A stretch of DNA of 64,000 bases from Kazachstania africana CBS 2517 (GCF_000304475.1 NC_018948.1:496001-560000), one strand, 5' to 3'. Shown: positions 29,365 to 40,789, counted from the stretch's first letter. Notes: generated by a model not told the origin, from the sequence alone. Program-made: numbers and translations.

Positions 29365-32300
29365 ATGAATTCGATAGTTTATGGAGACATAAAAGATGAG
29401 ACCGTCCATCTAAATAAGTCCCTGGATACTATATTACCACTTTTCCCAGAACAAGAATCCGATATAGACGGCAGTTTCACTTGGCATATTGATAACTGGT
29501 ATAATTTGAGTGAATCAAAATACGTTTCACCAAGATTTAGGATAGGAGATTTCGAATGGGACGTTCTCTTATTTCCTAATGGGAATCGTAATAAAGGTCT
29601 GGCCATATATTTGGAACCTCATCCAGTTGGTGTCCCTAACGAAGATGAAGATTGGTACTGTTGTGCGCAATTTGCTATTGTGTTGTCTAGACCGGGACAT
29701 GATGGCGAGATTCATATGATCAATAAATCTCATCACAGATTTAATGCCAATGATACAGATTGGGGGTTTGCAAATTTCATTGATTTAGATCATTTAAAAC
29801 AGCCTTTCAAAGGCAAATCGTTTGCATTGTTAAATGAAGGTAAGTTAAATATTTCAGTTTACGTTCGTATATTGAAAGATCCTACAGGTGTATTATGGCA
29901 TAATTTTTTAAACTATAATTCTAAAAAAGTTACGGGATACGTAGGTTTCAAGAATCAAGGTGCTACATGCTATCTAAATTCTCTTCTACAGTCATATTTT
30001 TTCACAAAATATTTTAGAAGGCTTGTCTATCAAATTCCTACCGAAAATGATAGTCCCAATAATAGTGTCCCCCTGGCTCTCCAGCGTGCTTTTTATCAAC
30101 TACAAGTGTCTGACGAACCCCTGGATACCTTAGAATTGACTAGATCATTCGGTTGGGATAGTGGTGACGCATTCACTCAGCATGATGTTCAGGAACTGAA
30201 TCGTATCTTAATGGATAGATTGGAAAATAAAATGAAAGGAACTCCAGTAGAGGATAAGTTAAATGAAATTTTTGTCGGTAGAATGAAAAGTTACATTAAA
30301 TGTATTAATGTCGATTACGAATCATCAAGAGTGGAAGAATTTTGGGATCTTCAGATGAACGTTAAGAATTTGAAGGACTTGAAATCATCCTTTGAAAATT
30401 ATATTGAAATCGAATTGATGAACGGCGAAAATCAATACGCAGCACAAGATTATGGTCTTCAAGATGCTGAAAAGGGTGTCATATTCGAATCATTCCCTCC
30501 AGTGTTACACCTTCAACTAAAAAGATTCGAGTATGATTTTAACTATGATCAATTAATAAAAGTCAATGATAGATATGAATTTCCTGACTCTATTGATGTT
30601 TCTTCATATATAGATAAAATGGGTACCGAAGACACAGAAATGCCTCCCTGTATCTACAAATTACACGGAGTTCTGGTGCATGCCGGTGATATTTCAACGG
30701 GTCATTACTACGCAATGATTAAACCAAGTACCGAAGATCAATGGTATAGATTTGATGATGAGAAAGTTTGGAAAGTAACGAAGACTCAAGTCTTTGACGA
30801 AAATTTTGGTCTAGACAGAATACCAGATGATGAAGTACGTTTAATGTCAAGAGAACAATATCAGAATTATCTACTGGCACGTCACACAAGCGCTTATATG
30901 CTTGTATACATTCGTGAAGATCAAGAGGCTGATCTGCTACAACCAGTCACTGAAAATGATGTCCCAAAGCATGTTATCGAAAGAGTTCAAAAGGAAAAAA
31001 CCGAAAAGGAACTTCGTGAAAAGGAAATAAGAGAAGCGCATCTCTATCTTAAAGTTTTCATTCATACAATAAAAAATTTCCTCAATTTTGAAGGCTTTGA
31101 TTTGACCCCAAATGATGCTTTCAAGCACACTTATCAGGATTTAAATGATGGTAAGGAAAAACCATTGATGCTAAAAGTGGCAAGGACAATGATGGTCAGT
31201 GATTTGTATCGACAAATAAAAAAGGAACTTAATCTATCCGTCGAAAGAGATATCAGGTACTGGAGAATGAGTTTTAGACAGAACAACACATTGAGATTGA
31301 AGGATCCTATCGTACCATCGAAGGAAAGTCTCACCTTGGAAGAAACGTTGAAAAAACAAAACGAAGAAAGTATTTCTTCCATAGATCTCTTCGTGGAAGA
31401 ACCATATTTGGATCTGAACTTCTTGAATGGATTGAAGGAAAAAGGGAAGCTCACTCTTACTGAAAATGCTATAACAGAATCTTTAGTTGATGATTTGAGA
31501 AATAATCTTTATCAATATATCGAAGAGAAAGATACACCAAGAGTATTTAACCAAGAGACACACAATCTTATCTTTTTGAAAAAATTTGACATCAAAAAAC
31601 AGAAATTGACTGGTCTTGCATATTGTGCTGTTGACCAATTAGAACAGGTCTCAACCTTATTGACTACTGTTGCCAACTTTATTGGTGTAGATACCGAGAG
31701 TTTGTCATTTAGCGAGGAAATTAACCCTGGAAATGTGGTTAAAGTCCCGAAGGAACAACAAATTTGTACCTGTGAATTGACGTCTGGTGATATATTGTCA
31801 TTTCAATTACCTTCAGGGTCTACTGAAATTTCTTCTGAAATTTTTCCTTTTTATGACAGCATTGAGGCTTATTATCACTATTTAGAGCATAGAGTAAAAC
31901 TGAGATTTTCAAATGCTGAACTAAGTGCTAACCTTGGGATGAATATTGCGAATGAATCCGATGAAGGAAAGAACCTCGGTGCTGAACATTTTGAGCTCTG
32001 GGTCTCAGCATATATTTCATACAAAGATCTATCCATTTTAGTTGCAAAACATGTGAATATTAAGCCAGAGCTTTTGAAACTTTTTGCAATTTATACCAAT
32101 GGCCGTTATGTCATGAAGTCAAAATCGGTTCTCAATGATTATTTACTAAAGGATTACAACTGTGACATGATCCCACCATTTGAATATGAAGTGCTCTCAA
32201 TGCCTTTGGAAGAATTTGAACACTTGAGATCTGTGAAATTTTATTGGCTGAAAAACAGTTACATTCATTACCAGTGTTTCGAGTTTGAAGTTCCTGCTAC

Positions 32301-33006
32301 TTTTACAATGGGTCAATTTTTGAACAAAATTCAAGATAAAGTTGGATTTACAGATGAAGAAGAGTCAAAAATTTTGTTATGGACAAACCACAATTTCCAA
32401 TTCCAAGGTATATTAACTCCAGAAACATCATTTAAGCAAATATCGAAGTCATACTTGATATTTGGCAGAGTTCTTGGTGAAGAATCGGAATTGTTTAAAA
32501 AGTTTGATGAAGAAATCTCGTCAGAAGAAAATAGTGAGGCTGATGATGATATATCAATGTCTCCATCTCCTGCTCCTGACACCTACAAAGCAGATGCTTC
32601 TGATTCATTTGAAGATGATGAAACGAAGAAAATTGGCGATAGTAAAAAAGCAGAAGAGGAGGGTCGTCTTGTGATTGTTCAACAATATTTCAAGGAAATT
32701 GAAAATAGGCATGGGATATCATTTTTATTTAACCTAATACCTGATGAGCCATTCACCAAGACAAGAGAAAGATTGCATGCCAAATTTGGCCTAGGTCAAA
32801 AAGAATTTTCCAAGATTAAGCTTGGGATATTATTCACTATGGGACAGAACAGAACGTTCAAGTCATTAAGCCATTACAGTGATAACGAACTAGAGAAAGT
32901 TATTTTATACAAGATTATGTCGAACTTGGATTACATTTTTATGGACCATCCTGATAGATTAAGGTCCCACAATACCCATGATAGACCAATGGTCATTAAA
33001 AATTGA
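29365..33006 (+). CDS. UBP15: Ubiquitin-specific protease Ubp15
   Basis: The 1213-residue deubiquitinase is the yeast relative of USP7. A MATH/TRAF-like domain spans about 36-170 (FTWHIDNWYNLSESKYVSPRF is its start). The USP domain follows, with the Cys box GFKNQGATCYLNSLLQS (nucleophile Cys202) and His box DISTGHYYAMI (His447). The remaining 690 residues should form the HUBL ubiquitin-like array, with an acidic linker near 1050-1100 (SSEENSEADDDISMS). The frame opens with GTG at 29350; the first ATG is 29365 and fits the family start. Length is close to S. cerevisiae (about 1230). Converges on SCW10. Confidence 0.97.
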   Translation: MNSIVYGDIKDETVHLNKSLDTILPLFPEQESDIDGSFTWHIDNWYNLSESKYVSPRFRIGDFEWDVLLFPNGNRNKGLAIYLEPHPVGVPNEDEDWYCCAQFAIVLSRPGHDGEIHMINKSHHRFNANDTDWGFANFIDLDHLKQPFKGKSFALLNEGKLNISVYVRILKDPTGVLWHNFLNYNSKKVTGYVGFKNQGATCYLNSLLQSYFFTKYFRRLVYQIPTENDSPNNSVPLALQRAFYQLQVSDEPLDTLELTRSFGWDSGDAFTQHDVQELNRILMDRLENKMKGTPVEDKLNEIFVGRMKSYIKCINVDYESSRVEEFWDLQMNVKNLKDLKSSFENYIEIELMNGENQYAAQDYGLQDAEKGVIFESFPPVLHLQLKRFEYDFNYDQLIKVNDRYEFPDSIDVSSYIDKMGTEDTEMPPCIYKLHGVLVHAGDISTGHYYAMIKPSTEDQWYRFDDEKVWKVTKTQVFDENFGLDRIPDDEVRLMSREQYQNYLLARHTSAYMLVYIREDQEADLLQPVTENDVPKHVIERVQKEKTEKELREKEIREAHLYLKVFIHTIKNFLNFEGFDLTPNDAFKHTYQDLNDGKEKPLMLKVARTMMVSDLYRQIKKELNLSVERDIRYWRMSFRQNNTLRLKDPIVPSKESLTLEETLKKQNEESISSIDLFVEEPYLDLNFLNGLKEKGKLTLTENAITESLVDDLRNNLYQYIEEKDTPRVFNQETHNLIFLKKFDIKKQKLTGLAYCAVDQLEQVSTLLTTVANFIGVDTESLSFSEEINPGNVVKVPKEQQICTCELTSGDILSFQLPSGSTEISSEIFPFYDSIEAYYHYLEHRVKLRFSNAELSANLGMNIANESDEGKNLGAEHFELWVSAYISYKDLSILVAKHVNIKPELLKLFAIYTNGRYVMKSKSVLNDYLLKDYNCDMIPPFEYEVLSMPLEEFEHLRSVKFYWLKNSYIHYQCFEFEVPATFTMGQFLNKIQDKVGFTDEEESKILLWTNHNFQFQGILTPETSFKQISKSYLIFGRVLGEESELFKKFDEEISSEENSEADDDISMSPSPAPDTYKADASDSFEDDETKKIGDSKKAEEEGRLVIVQQYFKEIENRHGISFLFNLIPDEPFTKTRERLHAKFGLGQKEFSKIKLGILFTMGQNRTFKSLSHYSDNELEKVILYKIMSNLDYIFMDHPDRLRSHNTHDRPMVIKN

Positions 33007-33167
33007 TTTCTAAATTTATCTTATTGATAAAAATAAAAAAGGCAATTTACTACATATATTCTCTTTATTTTTTTTTCACTTTCATATTTTCTATTACTTG
33101 AATATATTGAATTCTATATATCGTCAATGATTAAATAACATATTTTTTAGTTAATTGTCCTGACCAA

Positions 33168-34217
33168 CTAATCTCTAGAGTAAACACCCCACCATTTTTC
33201 TACACCATAAGATCCGTCAGCCTTCCATAAATCGTTATAGGCTGTGAACAGAATGGTAGAATCACCACAATTGCTTTTAATCGACGAAATAGCAGCTTCT
33301 TGATTGGCCTTTGATGGAACTGCAGAACCATAAGTTTCACCTTGAGATGGCCACCCAGATTCAGTGATTAGCACAGTCTTGTTGCCACCACAGGCATCAG
33401 AAACCCTAGAGATTTGAGTCTTCAACCAGGTGCCAGCATCTGCAGCAGCTGTATAGTAATCGAAATATGCGTGAGCGTTAACAGCGATGTAGTCGGAATA
33501 GTTACATAATTCAGTGTTATCAATTACAGCTGTGAATGTATCGACAGATACTACGGGACCAGTGTAACCTGCAGCAGTTAGAGCTGTCTTACCGGAGTTA
33601 ACATAGCCTTCAATTTGAGATGCAGTGGCACTACCGCTGTTTACTAGTTCGTTACCGATAGAGACTGTATAAACGTCATCCCATGAACCGTAAGATTCAA
33701 TAGCAGATTGGATAGTAGAAACACCACTTTCAATGGCATCCATGTAGTAAATACCTAAGAAAAGCTTTTGAGAGGATTGTTTGGCTTGTAGAACGTTTTC
33801 TACTTGTTGACAATCAACACCATAAAGCCTTATAATGGAGTAATCAGTCAAATTTGCCAAATCGGTCTTGACGTCAGAGAGTGCTTTACATGACCCGTCA
33901 CTGTTGTATGGGGAATAACTGAGACCTTTAGCAGAGCCAGAAGATGTAGACGAAGAGTCAGTAGATGTGGAGGTGGAAGTACTACTAGTACTTGTAGTGG
34001 CAGTAGTAGTGGCGGACGAGGCGGCGACTGAGGCGGCATCGTTAACAGCCTCCTCAGCAGCACCGCTAGTTCCAACAACAACGTTAACATTAGTCTCAAC
34101 AGTGGTGGTGACAACAGCAGCGTCACGTTTTTCCCTGTGTTCATGATGTTGAGGGGCCGGAGCAGCATTAATACAACTGGATAAGAGAGCGAGGGAAACT
34201 AGATTAGCAAAACGCAT
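33168..34217 (-). CDS. SCW10: Cell-wall glucanase-like protein, GH17 family (Scw10/Scw4)
   Basis: The 349-residue secreted protein has a signal peptide (1-18), a Lys30-Arg31 Kex2 processing site (HREKRDAA), a Ser/Thr-rich linker (60-97) and a GH17 domain (98-349). The proposed acid/base is Glu190 in SIGNELVNSG and the nucleophile is Glu286 in LITESGWPSQG. Scw4/Scw10 proteins are soluble wall proteins thought to remodel beta-1,3-glucan. S. cerevisiae SCW10 (YMR305C) and SCW4 (YGR279C) are duplicates; position between UBP15 and FKS3 supports the SCW10 name. It is divergent from FKS3 over a 727-base region. Confidence 0.95.
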   Translation of the reverse strand: MRFANLVSLALLSSCINAAPAPQHHEHREKRDAAVVTTTVETNVNVVVGTSGAAEEAVNDAASVAASSATTTATTSTSSTSTSTSTDSSSTSSGSAKGLSYSPYNSDGSCKALSDVKTDLANLTDYSIIRLYGVDCQQVENVLQAKQSSQKLFLGIYYMDAIESGVSTIQSAIESYGSWDDVYTVSIGNELVNSGSATASQIEGYVNSGKTALTAAGYTGPVVSVDTFTAVIDNTELCNYSDYIAVNAHAYFDYYTAAADAGTWLKTQISRVSDACGGNKTVLITESGWPSQGETYGSAVPSKANQEAAISSIKSNCGDSTILFTAYNDLWKADGSYGVEKWWGVYSRD

Positions 34218-34944
34218 CGTTACAGATTAGTAAAGGAGTGACAAAAGTTGGAAAATTAATACTAATACTAAATCTTAAAAAGAATAGAACTGTGAAATCT
34301 ATATAAATTTCAGTTACTGTCACAATATATATAGTTAAGAAAAAACTTGACAAACACGAAATGTCATAAGCCTTTTTATATTTACTGGATGAAAACTATT
34401 CTGAAACGAGTATCCATACTGATTCCAGACCAAAGAAGCTACTTAGCCATGATCGTCCAACTCCATAAAAAGCAATGCCAAGAATTGAATTACTTTACAG
34501 TCGAGGCTTTCTTTTGACTAAATGCTTTTCTAATCCACGCTGATACACAGCTGCGGAATTGCTTTTTCCAGTAATTTCTGGTTCCTGATCTCATCCCACT
34601 TTCCTATTCTGGAATTTCTTTCCATTTCCATGGCTTTTCACGCGAAACAGAACAGAAACTGGCCATTGTACAAAAAAAAAAAAAACAGTAAAAAGAATTA
34701 TGACGTAGTGTCCGTATTTCAGGAGAGAGTGACGCCTACCTAAAAAGGAAATCAGAAACCCAAGCCCTCATTGATTGTGACCACGTGACTGATAGGCTGG
34801 GTAACACGTATCATCCCGGATCATATTTTTGTGCTTTGGATTTCTATGGGCGGCAAAAATTTATTATTGGTGGATAAATAGTAAGGCGTTGACGACGGGT
34901 GTTAGAATGAGCGCAAGCTTAAAGACTACAAGATTGAAAGCTCA
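34218..34944. other. Divergent promoter region of SCW10 and FKS3
   Basis: About 727 bases. Contains a run of A near 34670-34685, a CACGTGAC (Cbf1-type GTCACGTG on the minus strand) at 34782-34789 and AT-rich leaders on both sides. No gene or RNA is supported. Separate promoters for the two cell-wall genes are likely. Confidence 0.5.
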
Positions 34945-37900
34945 ATGGAGTACAACAGTCCCAGAGTGTCGCTAACGGAGTTGGAATATCCAGCCTGGTG
35001 CCAGGATGATGAGGTTCCTGTAACGAAGCTCGAAATCCAAGACATATTTGATGACCTGGCGGCTAAATTTGGATTCCAGCAATCTTCAAAAGAAAACATG
35101 TACCATCATTTGATGGCACAACTGGATTCAAGGGCAAGTAGGACGAACTCAACTAATGCGCTGGTGTCACTTCATGTATCGTATATTGGTGGAGAACAAG
35201 CCAATTTCAGAAAATGGTATTTTGCCGCTCAATTAGATCTTGATGAAGAAATAGGATTCCAAAACATGAAACTACATGGTAAATCAAAACAGAGAAACTT
35301 CAAATTTGCAAAAAAGAGGGGGATTTCGATTAAACAACAGATGGAAGATTGGAAACGTCGTGAGCAAGAGTTCATTAATACCCATCCAAAAATTACTTTG
35401 ACTCAGCAACAATTGAAAAATGAAACTAGTCTGAAAACGGCGGATTATAAATGGAAATTGAAAATGAAACAGCTGAGTCCATGGCAAATGGTAAGACAAC
35501 TAGCACTATACCTTTTATGCTGGGGAGAAGCAAATCAAATAAGGTTTACACCAGAATGTTTGTGCTTTATATTTAAATGTGCATTGGATTATGATACTGT
35601 CACACTAGTAAATCCTGAATTACAGGTTGAAATGCCAGAATACAGCTATTTAAACAATGTCATTACACCTCTTTATGATTTTTTAAGGTGTCAAGTCTAC
35701 AGAAAAAATTCTAAAGGTAAATGGGTGAGAAGAGGTAACGACCATAGAAATATTATCGGATACGACGACCTGAATCAATTGTTCTGGTATCCAGAAGGTA
35801 TTGAAAAAATTTCTCTGCATTCTGGAGAAAGGTTGGTCGATAAACCACTGCCTGAAAGATATTTGCATTTAAGAGACGTCAAATGGTCAAAGGTTTTCTA
35901 TAAAACTTATAGAGAAACAAGAAGTTGGATGCACTGTTTCACAAACTTTAATAGATTTTGGATTATACATTTTGCACCTTTTTGGTTCTTCACATCTTTC
36001 AATGCACCAACTTTATATACTAAAAACTACGTTCAATTATTAAACAACCAACCAACACCACAGGCAAGACTATCAGTTATGGCCTTTGGAGGTACCATTA
36101 CCTGCATTGTTCAAATATTAGCAACTCTATTCGAATGGAAGTTTGTACCAAGAGAATGGCCTGGTGCTCAGCATTTATCAACTAGAATGTTTGGCCTACT
36201 AATTTGTTTTATCATTAATTTTGCGCCATCAATATATGTCCTTGGGCTATTTGACTTGGATGTTCATTCAAAATCGGCATATATCATATCAATAATACAA
36301 TTGATTATTGCTATAATGACAACGTTGCTCTTTGCGGCTAGACCTCTTGGTGGGCTTTTTGGGTCATATCTTAATAAAAATAGAAAAAAAAGAAGATACA
36401 TTTCTTCACAAACATTTACAGCATCTTTTCCTAAATTAACCGGTAGGAGTAAATGGTTTTCATATGGGTTATGGATTTTCGTTTTTTTAGCTAAATTTAT
36501 CGAATCTTATTTCTTTCTCACTCTTTCACTGAGAGACCCCATCAGAGTTCTTTCAATAATGGATATGTCAAGATGCCAAGGTGATGAAATATTGGGCAAA
36601 CTACTTTGTAAATGGCAACCAAAGATTACTCTTTTATTAATGCTGTTATCAGATTTAGGTCTATTTTTTTTAGACACCTATCTGTGGTACATTATTTGCA
36701 ATTGTATATTTTCCATTATTCTGTCATTTTCCTTGGGGACTTCAATATTTAGTCCATGGAAAAATATATATTCTAGGTTGCCTAAAAGAATCTACTCAAA
36801 AATTTTGGCCACCTCTGAAATGGATATTAAGTTCAAATCTAAGTTGTTGATCTCACAGATATGGAATGCGATAATAATTTCAATGTATAGAGAACATCTA
36901 CTTTCCATCGAACATGTTCAAAAATTATTATACCAACAAGTTGATTCAATGTTGATGGAAACAAAGGCTTTGAGGTCCCCAACATTTTTTGTGGCACAAG
37001 ATGATTCAACTTATAAGTCAATGGAGTTTTTCCCTTCAAACTCTGAAGCCAAAAGAAGAATATCTTTTTTTGCCCAATCTTTATCAACCCCAATCGCTGA
37101 GCCTATTCCTGTAGAATGCATGCCAACATTTACAGTTTTAGTGCCACACTACTCTGAAAAAATTCTACTTAGTTTAAGGGAAATAATCAAGGAAGAATCA
37201 TCCAAAAGCCGTATTACAATTTTAGAATATTTAAAACAGTTACATCCAACAGAGTGGAATTGCTTTGTCCGCGACACAAAATTATTAAATCAGGAAAGAA
37301 ATTCTTCTTCGAGAGTTTTCAAAGCAAACATGCTTTCGTTGGATGACGAGAAGTTTGATGCTGAGGAAAAAATTATTGATGAAAGATATAATGAATCTTC
37401 TAAGGTATATTCAAAATCAATTTTCGAAGAAGAGGGCGAAGAAGCTGACCACCTCATTAGAGAAAAAATTAGTGACCTGCCATATAATTTATTCGGATTT
37501 AGTTCTTCTGAATCCTCTTATACTCTAAGGACAAGGATATGGGCATCACTTAGAACGCAAACCTTGTATAGAACTATTTCTGGGTTTATGAATTACGCAA
37601 AGGCATTGAAACTGCTTTACAGAATCGAAAATCCATCAATGGTTCAACTGTACGGTCATAATTTCGAAGCCATCGAAAATGACTTAGAAAACATGGCATC
37701 CAGAAAATTCAGGATGCTTGTTGCAATGCAGCGTTATACAAGTTTTACTACAGAAGAGAAAGAAGCAACTGAATTGTTTTTACGAGCATATCCTTCAATT
37801 CATATTTCATATTTGATGGTAGAACAGCAACCAGATGGTCAAGATCCGATATATTATTCCTGTCTAACGAATGGGATGGCTGAAGTGGATGAAGAAACAA

Positions 37901-40329
37901 AGCTACGCAAGCCAATCTTCAAAATTCGTTTGTCAGGAAATCCTATTTTGGGTGATGGCAAATCGGACAACCAAAATCATTCAATAATCTTTTATAGAGG
38001 AGAATATATCCAAGTTATTGACGCCAATCAAGATAATTATTTAGAAGAATGCTTGAAGATTCGTTCTATTTTGAGTGAATTCGAGGAACTAGATATAGGA
38101 AGTACAATTCCATATATTCCAGGAATTGAGTATGAAGAAGAGCCTTCTCCGGTAGCAATATTGGGTGCCCGAGAATATATCTTTTCGGAAAATATTGGTG
38201 TTCTAGGTGATATCGCCGCTGGTAAAGAGCAAACGTTTGGCACTCTATTCGCTAGGACTCTCGCTGAAATAGGTGGGAAATTACACTATGGTCATCCAGA
38301 TTTTATCAATGCAATATTTATGACAACAAGAGGGGGCCTTTCAAAGGCACAGAGAGGTCTACATTTAAATGAAGATATTTATGCAGGTATGAATGCGATG
38401 TGCCGAGGCGGTAGAATAAAGCATAGTGACTACTATCAATGTGGTAAAGGCAGAGACTTGGGATTCGGATCAATTCTGAATTTTACTACAAAAATTGGTG
38501 CTGGTATGGGCGAACAATTATTATCAAGAGAGTATTATTATTTAGGGACACAACTCCCCATCGATAGATTTTTATCTTTCTTTTACGCTCACCCCGGTTT
38601 TCATCTGAATAACCTCTTTATATCCATGTCACTACAGTTATTTTTCTTGCTGATTGTTAATTTGGGATCTCTTAATCATGAAGTAATCCAATGCTATCAT
38701 GAAAAACACAGCTTGATTACGGATTTGCAACATCCGATAGGTTGCTATAATATCCAGCCGGCCCTACATTGGGTCTCCATTTTTGTACTTTCAATATTCA
38801 TTGTCTTCTTTATTGCTTTTGCACCTCTACTGATACAAGAGCTGCTAGAGAAAGGTGTTCTTAAAGCAGCAAAACGCTTCTTCCACCACATACTTTCTAT
38901 GGCACCTCTCTTCGAAGTATTTGTGTGCCAAGTCTATTCTAATTCATTATTGACTGATATAACATTCGGAGGGGCTAAATATATATCTACTGGTAGAGGT
39001 TTTGCAATCACAAGAATTGATTTTGCTATGCTATATTCTAGATATGTTATCATTTCAATCTATACAGGCGTTGAAATTTTCTTAATGCTTGTATTTGCAA
39101 CGGCTTCTATGTGGCAGCCAGCTCTACTCTGGTTTTGGATAACTGTTGTTTCACTATGTTTTGCTCCATTTATATTCAACCCTCATCAGTTCGCATTTAC
39201 TGAATTCTTTATAGACTACAGAAATTACATTCGTTGGTTATCTTCTGGAAATTCAGAATATAAAAAGGAATCTTGGGCAACTTATATTAAAACATCAAGG
39301 GCAAGATATACTGGTTACAAACGGAAGGTTATCACAGATAATTCAGAAAGGGACACTGATGATGTACACAGGACACGATTTTGGAATGTATTATTTTCTG
39401 AGCTCTTTTTGCCGCTGTTTGTATTCGCGTTCTGCTTTTCAGCGTATTCATTTACTAATGCTCAAACTGGTGTCACTAGAGCAAAATTGACTAACTCGAT
39501 ATTCCGATTGGTTATTGTAACGCTCTTGCCAATAATATTCAATACTATTGTGCTTATAGTGTTCTTCTGTCTTTCGATATTTAGTGGGCCATTGTTGTTA
39601 TGTTTTAAAAACAATACAGGATCTGTCATCGCATTCTTGGCACATGGATTATCGGTAACAATCTATTTGATAACGTTTGAACTTATGTGGATACTTGAAA
39701 GTTGGAATTTTACGCGGACTTTAATACTTATGATTACTTCCATTAATTTACATATTGTTTTATTCAACATAGTGACCATAATTTTTTTAACAAAAGAATT
39801 TAGAAATAACAAATCACACATAGCGTGGTGGACCGGCAAATGGTATAACACAGGTATGGGATGGCACGTTATCTCCCAGCCACTAAGAGAATTTTTAGTT
39901 AAGATCATGGAAATGTCATATTTTGCTGGAGATTTTTTTTTAGGTCATTTTCTACTCTACATGCAGACTCCGATACTCTTTATTCCATTAATAGATCGTT
40001 GGCATTCTATGGTGTTATTCTGGTTGAAACCAGCGGCTATAACTTCAAGCACTAGAATTTTCAGTAGAAAACAGAAAAGACTTCGGAACAGTATTATAAG
40101 AAAGTATTTTCTCCTGTATATGTTGATTTTAATCATTTTAGTCAGTTCCTTAGTTCTACCAATACTAGCTACAAGATTCATTCCTGATCCAAGGGCTTTA
40201 GCAAGAGATACTCCAGCTTTTTCCATAATCCAACCGAATAAGCAAAAAAATAACGATACAGGACCTAACGCACCTTCTACTATTTTGGTAACCACCCCGC
40301 CGTTTACCCCATTTAAAACAGTCAGATAG
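34945..40329 (+). CDS. FKS3: 1,3-beta-glucan synthase family protein Fks3
   Basis: The 1794-residue multi-span GT48 protein matches the Fks family; S. cerevisiae Fks3 is about 1785 residues and acts in spore-wall assembly. The N-terminal cytosolic region (1-330) carries the family motif LALYLLCWGEANQIRF near 187-202. A first group of membrane segments (about 345-640) includes FFLTLSLRDP near 520, the segment equivalent to hot spot 1 of Fks1. The large cytosolic catalytic region (about 730-1220) holds GKEQTFGTLFARTLAEIGGKLHYGHPDF and RGGRIKHSDYYQCGKGRDLGF. A second membrane group fills the C-terminus. The hot spot 2 equivalent (1275-1282, HWVSIFVL) departs from the DWxRRYTL pattern of Fks1. 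Position between SCW10 and GAS1 supports FKS3 over FKS1/2. Confidence 0.95.
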   Translation: MEYNSPRVSLTELEYPAWCQDDEVPVTKLEIQDIFDDLAAKFGFQQSSKENMYHHLMAQLDSRASRTNSTNALVSLHVSYIGGEQANFRKWYFAAQLDLDEEIGFQNMKLHGKSKQRNFKFAKKRGISIKQQMEDWKRREQEFINTHPKITLTQQQLKNETSLKTADYKWKLKMKQLSPWQMVRQLALYLLCWGEANQIRFTPECLCFIFKCALDYDTVTLVNPELQVEMPEYSYLNNVITPLYDFLRCQVYRKNSKGKWVRRGNDHRNIIGYDDLNQLFWYPEGIEKISLHSGERLVDKPLPERYLHLRDVKWSKVFYKTYRETRSWMHCFTNFNRFWIIHFAPFWFFTSFNAPTLYTKNYVQLLNNQPTPQARLSVMAFGGTITCIVQILATLFEWKFVPREWPGAQHLSTRMFGLLICFIINFAPSIYVLGLFDLDVHSKSAYIISIIQLIIAIMTTLLFAARPLGGLFGSYLNKNRKKRRYISSQTFTASFPKLTGRSKWFSYGLWIFVFLAKFIESYFFLTLSLRDPIRVLSIMDMSRCQGDEILGKLLCKWQPKITLLLMLLSDLGLFFLDTYLWYIICNCIFSIILSFSLGTSIFSPWKNIYSRLPKRIYSKILATSEMDIKFKSKLLISQIWNAIIISMYREHLLSIEHVQKLLYQQVDSMLMETKALRSPTFFVAQDDSTYKSMEFFPSNSEAKRRISFFAQSLSTPIAEPIPVECMPTFTVLVPHYSEKILLSLREIIKEESSKSRITILEYLKQLHPTEWNCFVRDTKLLNQERNSSSRVFKANMLSLDDEKFDAEEKIIDERYNESSKVYSKSIFEEEGEEADHLIREKISDLPYNLFGFSSSESSYTLRTRIWASLRTQTLYRTISGFMNYAKALKLLYRIENPSMVQLYGHNFEAIENDLENMASRKFRMLVAMQRYTSFTTEEKEATELFLRAYPSIHISYLMVEQQPDGQDPIYYSCLTNGMAEVDEETKLRKPIFKIRLSGNPILGDGKSDNQNHSIIFYRGEYIQVIDANQDNYLEECLKIRSILSEFEELDIGSTIPYIPGIEYEEEPSPVAILGAREYIFSENIGVLGDIAAGKEQTFGTLFARTLAEIGGKLHYGHPDFINAIFMTTRGGLSKAQRGLHLNEDIYAGMNAMCRGGRIKHSDYYQCGKGRDLGFGSILNFTTKIGAGMGEQLLSREYYYLGTQLPIDRFLSFFYAHPGFHLNNLFISMSLQLFFLLIVNLGSLNHEVIQCYHEKHSLITDLQHPIGCYNIQPALHWVSIFVLSIFIVFFIAFAPLLIQELLEKGVLKAAKRFFHHILSMAPLFEVFVCQVYSNSLLTDITFGGAKYISTGRGFAITRIDFAMLYSRYVIISIYTGVEIFLMLVFATASMWQPALLWFWITVVSLCFAPFIFNPHQFAFTEFFIDYRNYIRWLSSGNSEYKKESWATYIKTSRARYTGYKRKVITDNSERDTDDVHRTRFWNVLFSELFLPLFVFAFCFSAYSFTNAQTGVTRAKLTNSIFRLVIVTLLPIIFNTIVLIVFFCLSIFSGPLLLCFKNNTGSVIAFLAHGLSVTIYLITFELMWILESWNFTRTLILMITSINLHIVLFNIVTIIFLTKEFRNNKSHIAWWTGKWYNTGMGWHVISQPLREFLVKIMEMSYFAGDFFLGHFLLYMQTPILFIPLIDRWHSMVLFWLKPAAITSSTRIFSRKQKRLRNSIIRKYFLLYMLILIILVSSLVLPILATRFIPDPRALARDTPAFSIIQPNKQKNNDTGPNAPSTILVTTPPFTPFKTVR

Positions 40330-40789
40330 TCCAGCGATATTTGGCGTTTCTTAGTTGATCGCTCTCATTATTTCCTGCTACCGTCGATCAGGATTTTCCG
40401 TCGCGGATCCGTTCCCAGCTTCTTTTTTTTTTTTAGGCTAAAAATGATCGTACTATTTTAAGTAGCGAACCTTTTGTTTTCTTTTTGCCAAAAAATTTCT
40501 CGAAGCCATTTTTTTTCGTACGTCGAGTTCTGAGAACTGTCATTGTGATTCGAGAAAACCCTGCTCAAACGCCTGGGCCCTAGGTGATTTATTCAGTTTC
40601 AAGCATGCTTGTTCTACGAGTTGTACGTATCGGAAGACGTAAGAGCAGAAAAATTCCTCGAGAATATATATAGATCACGAAAATTCTGATGTTTTTCTAA
40701 TTTTCCCTCCTAATTTCGAATCAGTATAATTAATAGTTAGTTTATATAATTCTTTTACAACATTCCGCCATCGCTCAACTAGTGAACCA
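40330..40789. other. Intergenic region upstream of GAS1
   Basis: 460 bases with several T and A runs (for example 40421-40434). AAAAAATTTCTCGAAG at 40490-40505 and TTCCTCGAGAA at 40654-40664 belong to a recurring TCTCGA promoter word in this window. AT-rich leader before the GAS1 ATG. No gene seen. Confidence 0.5.
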
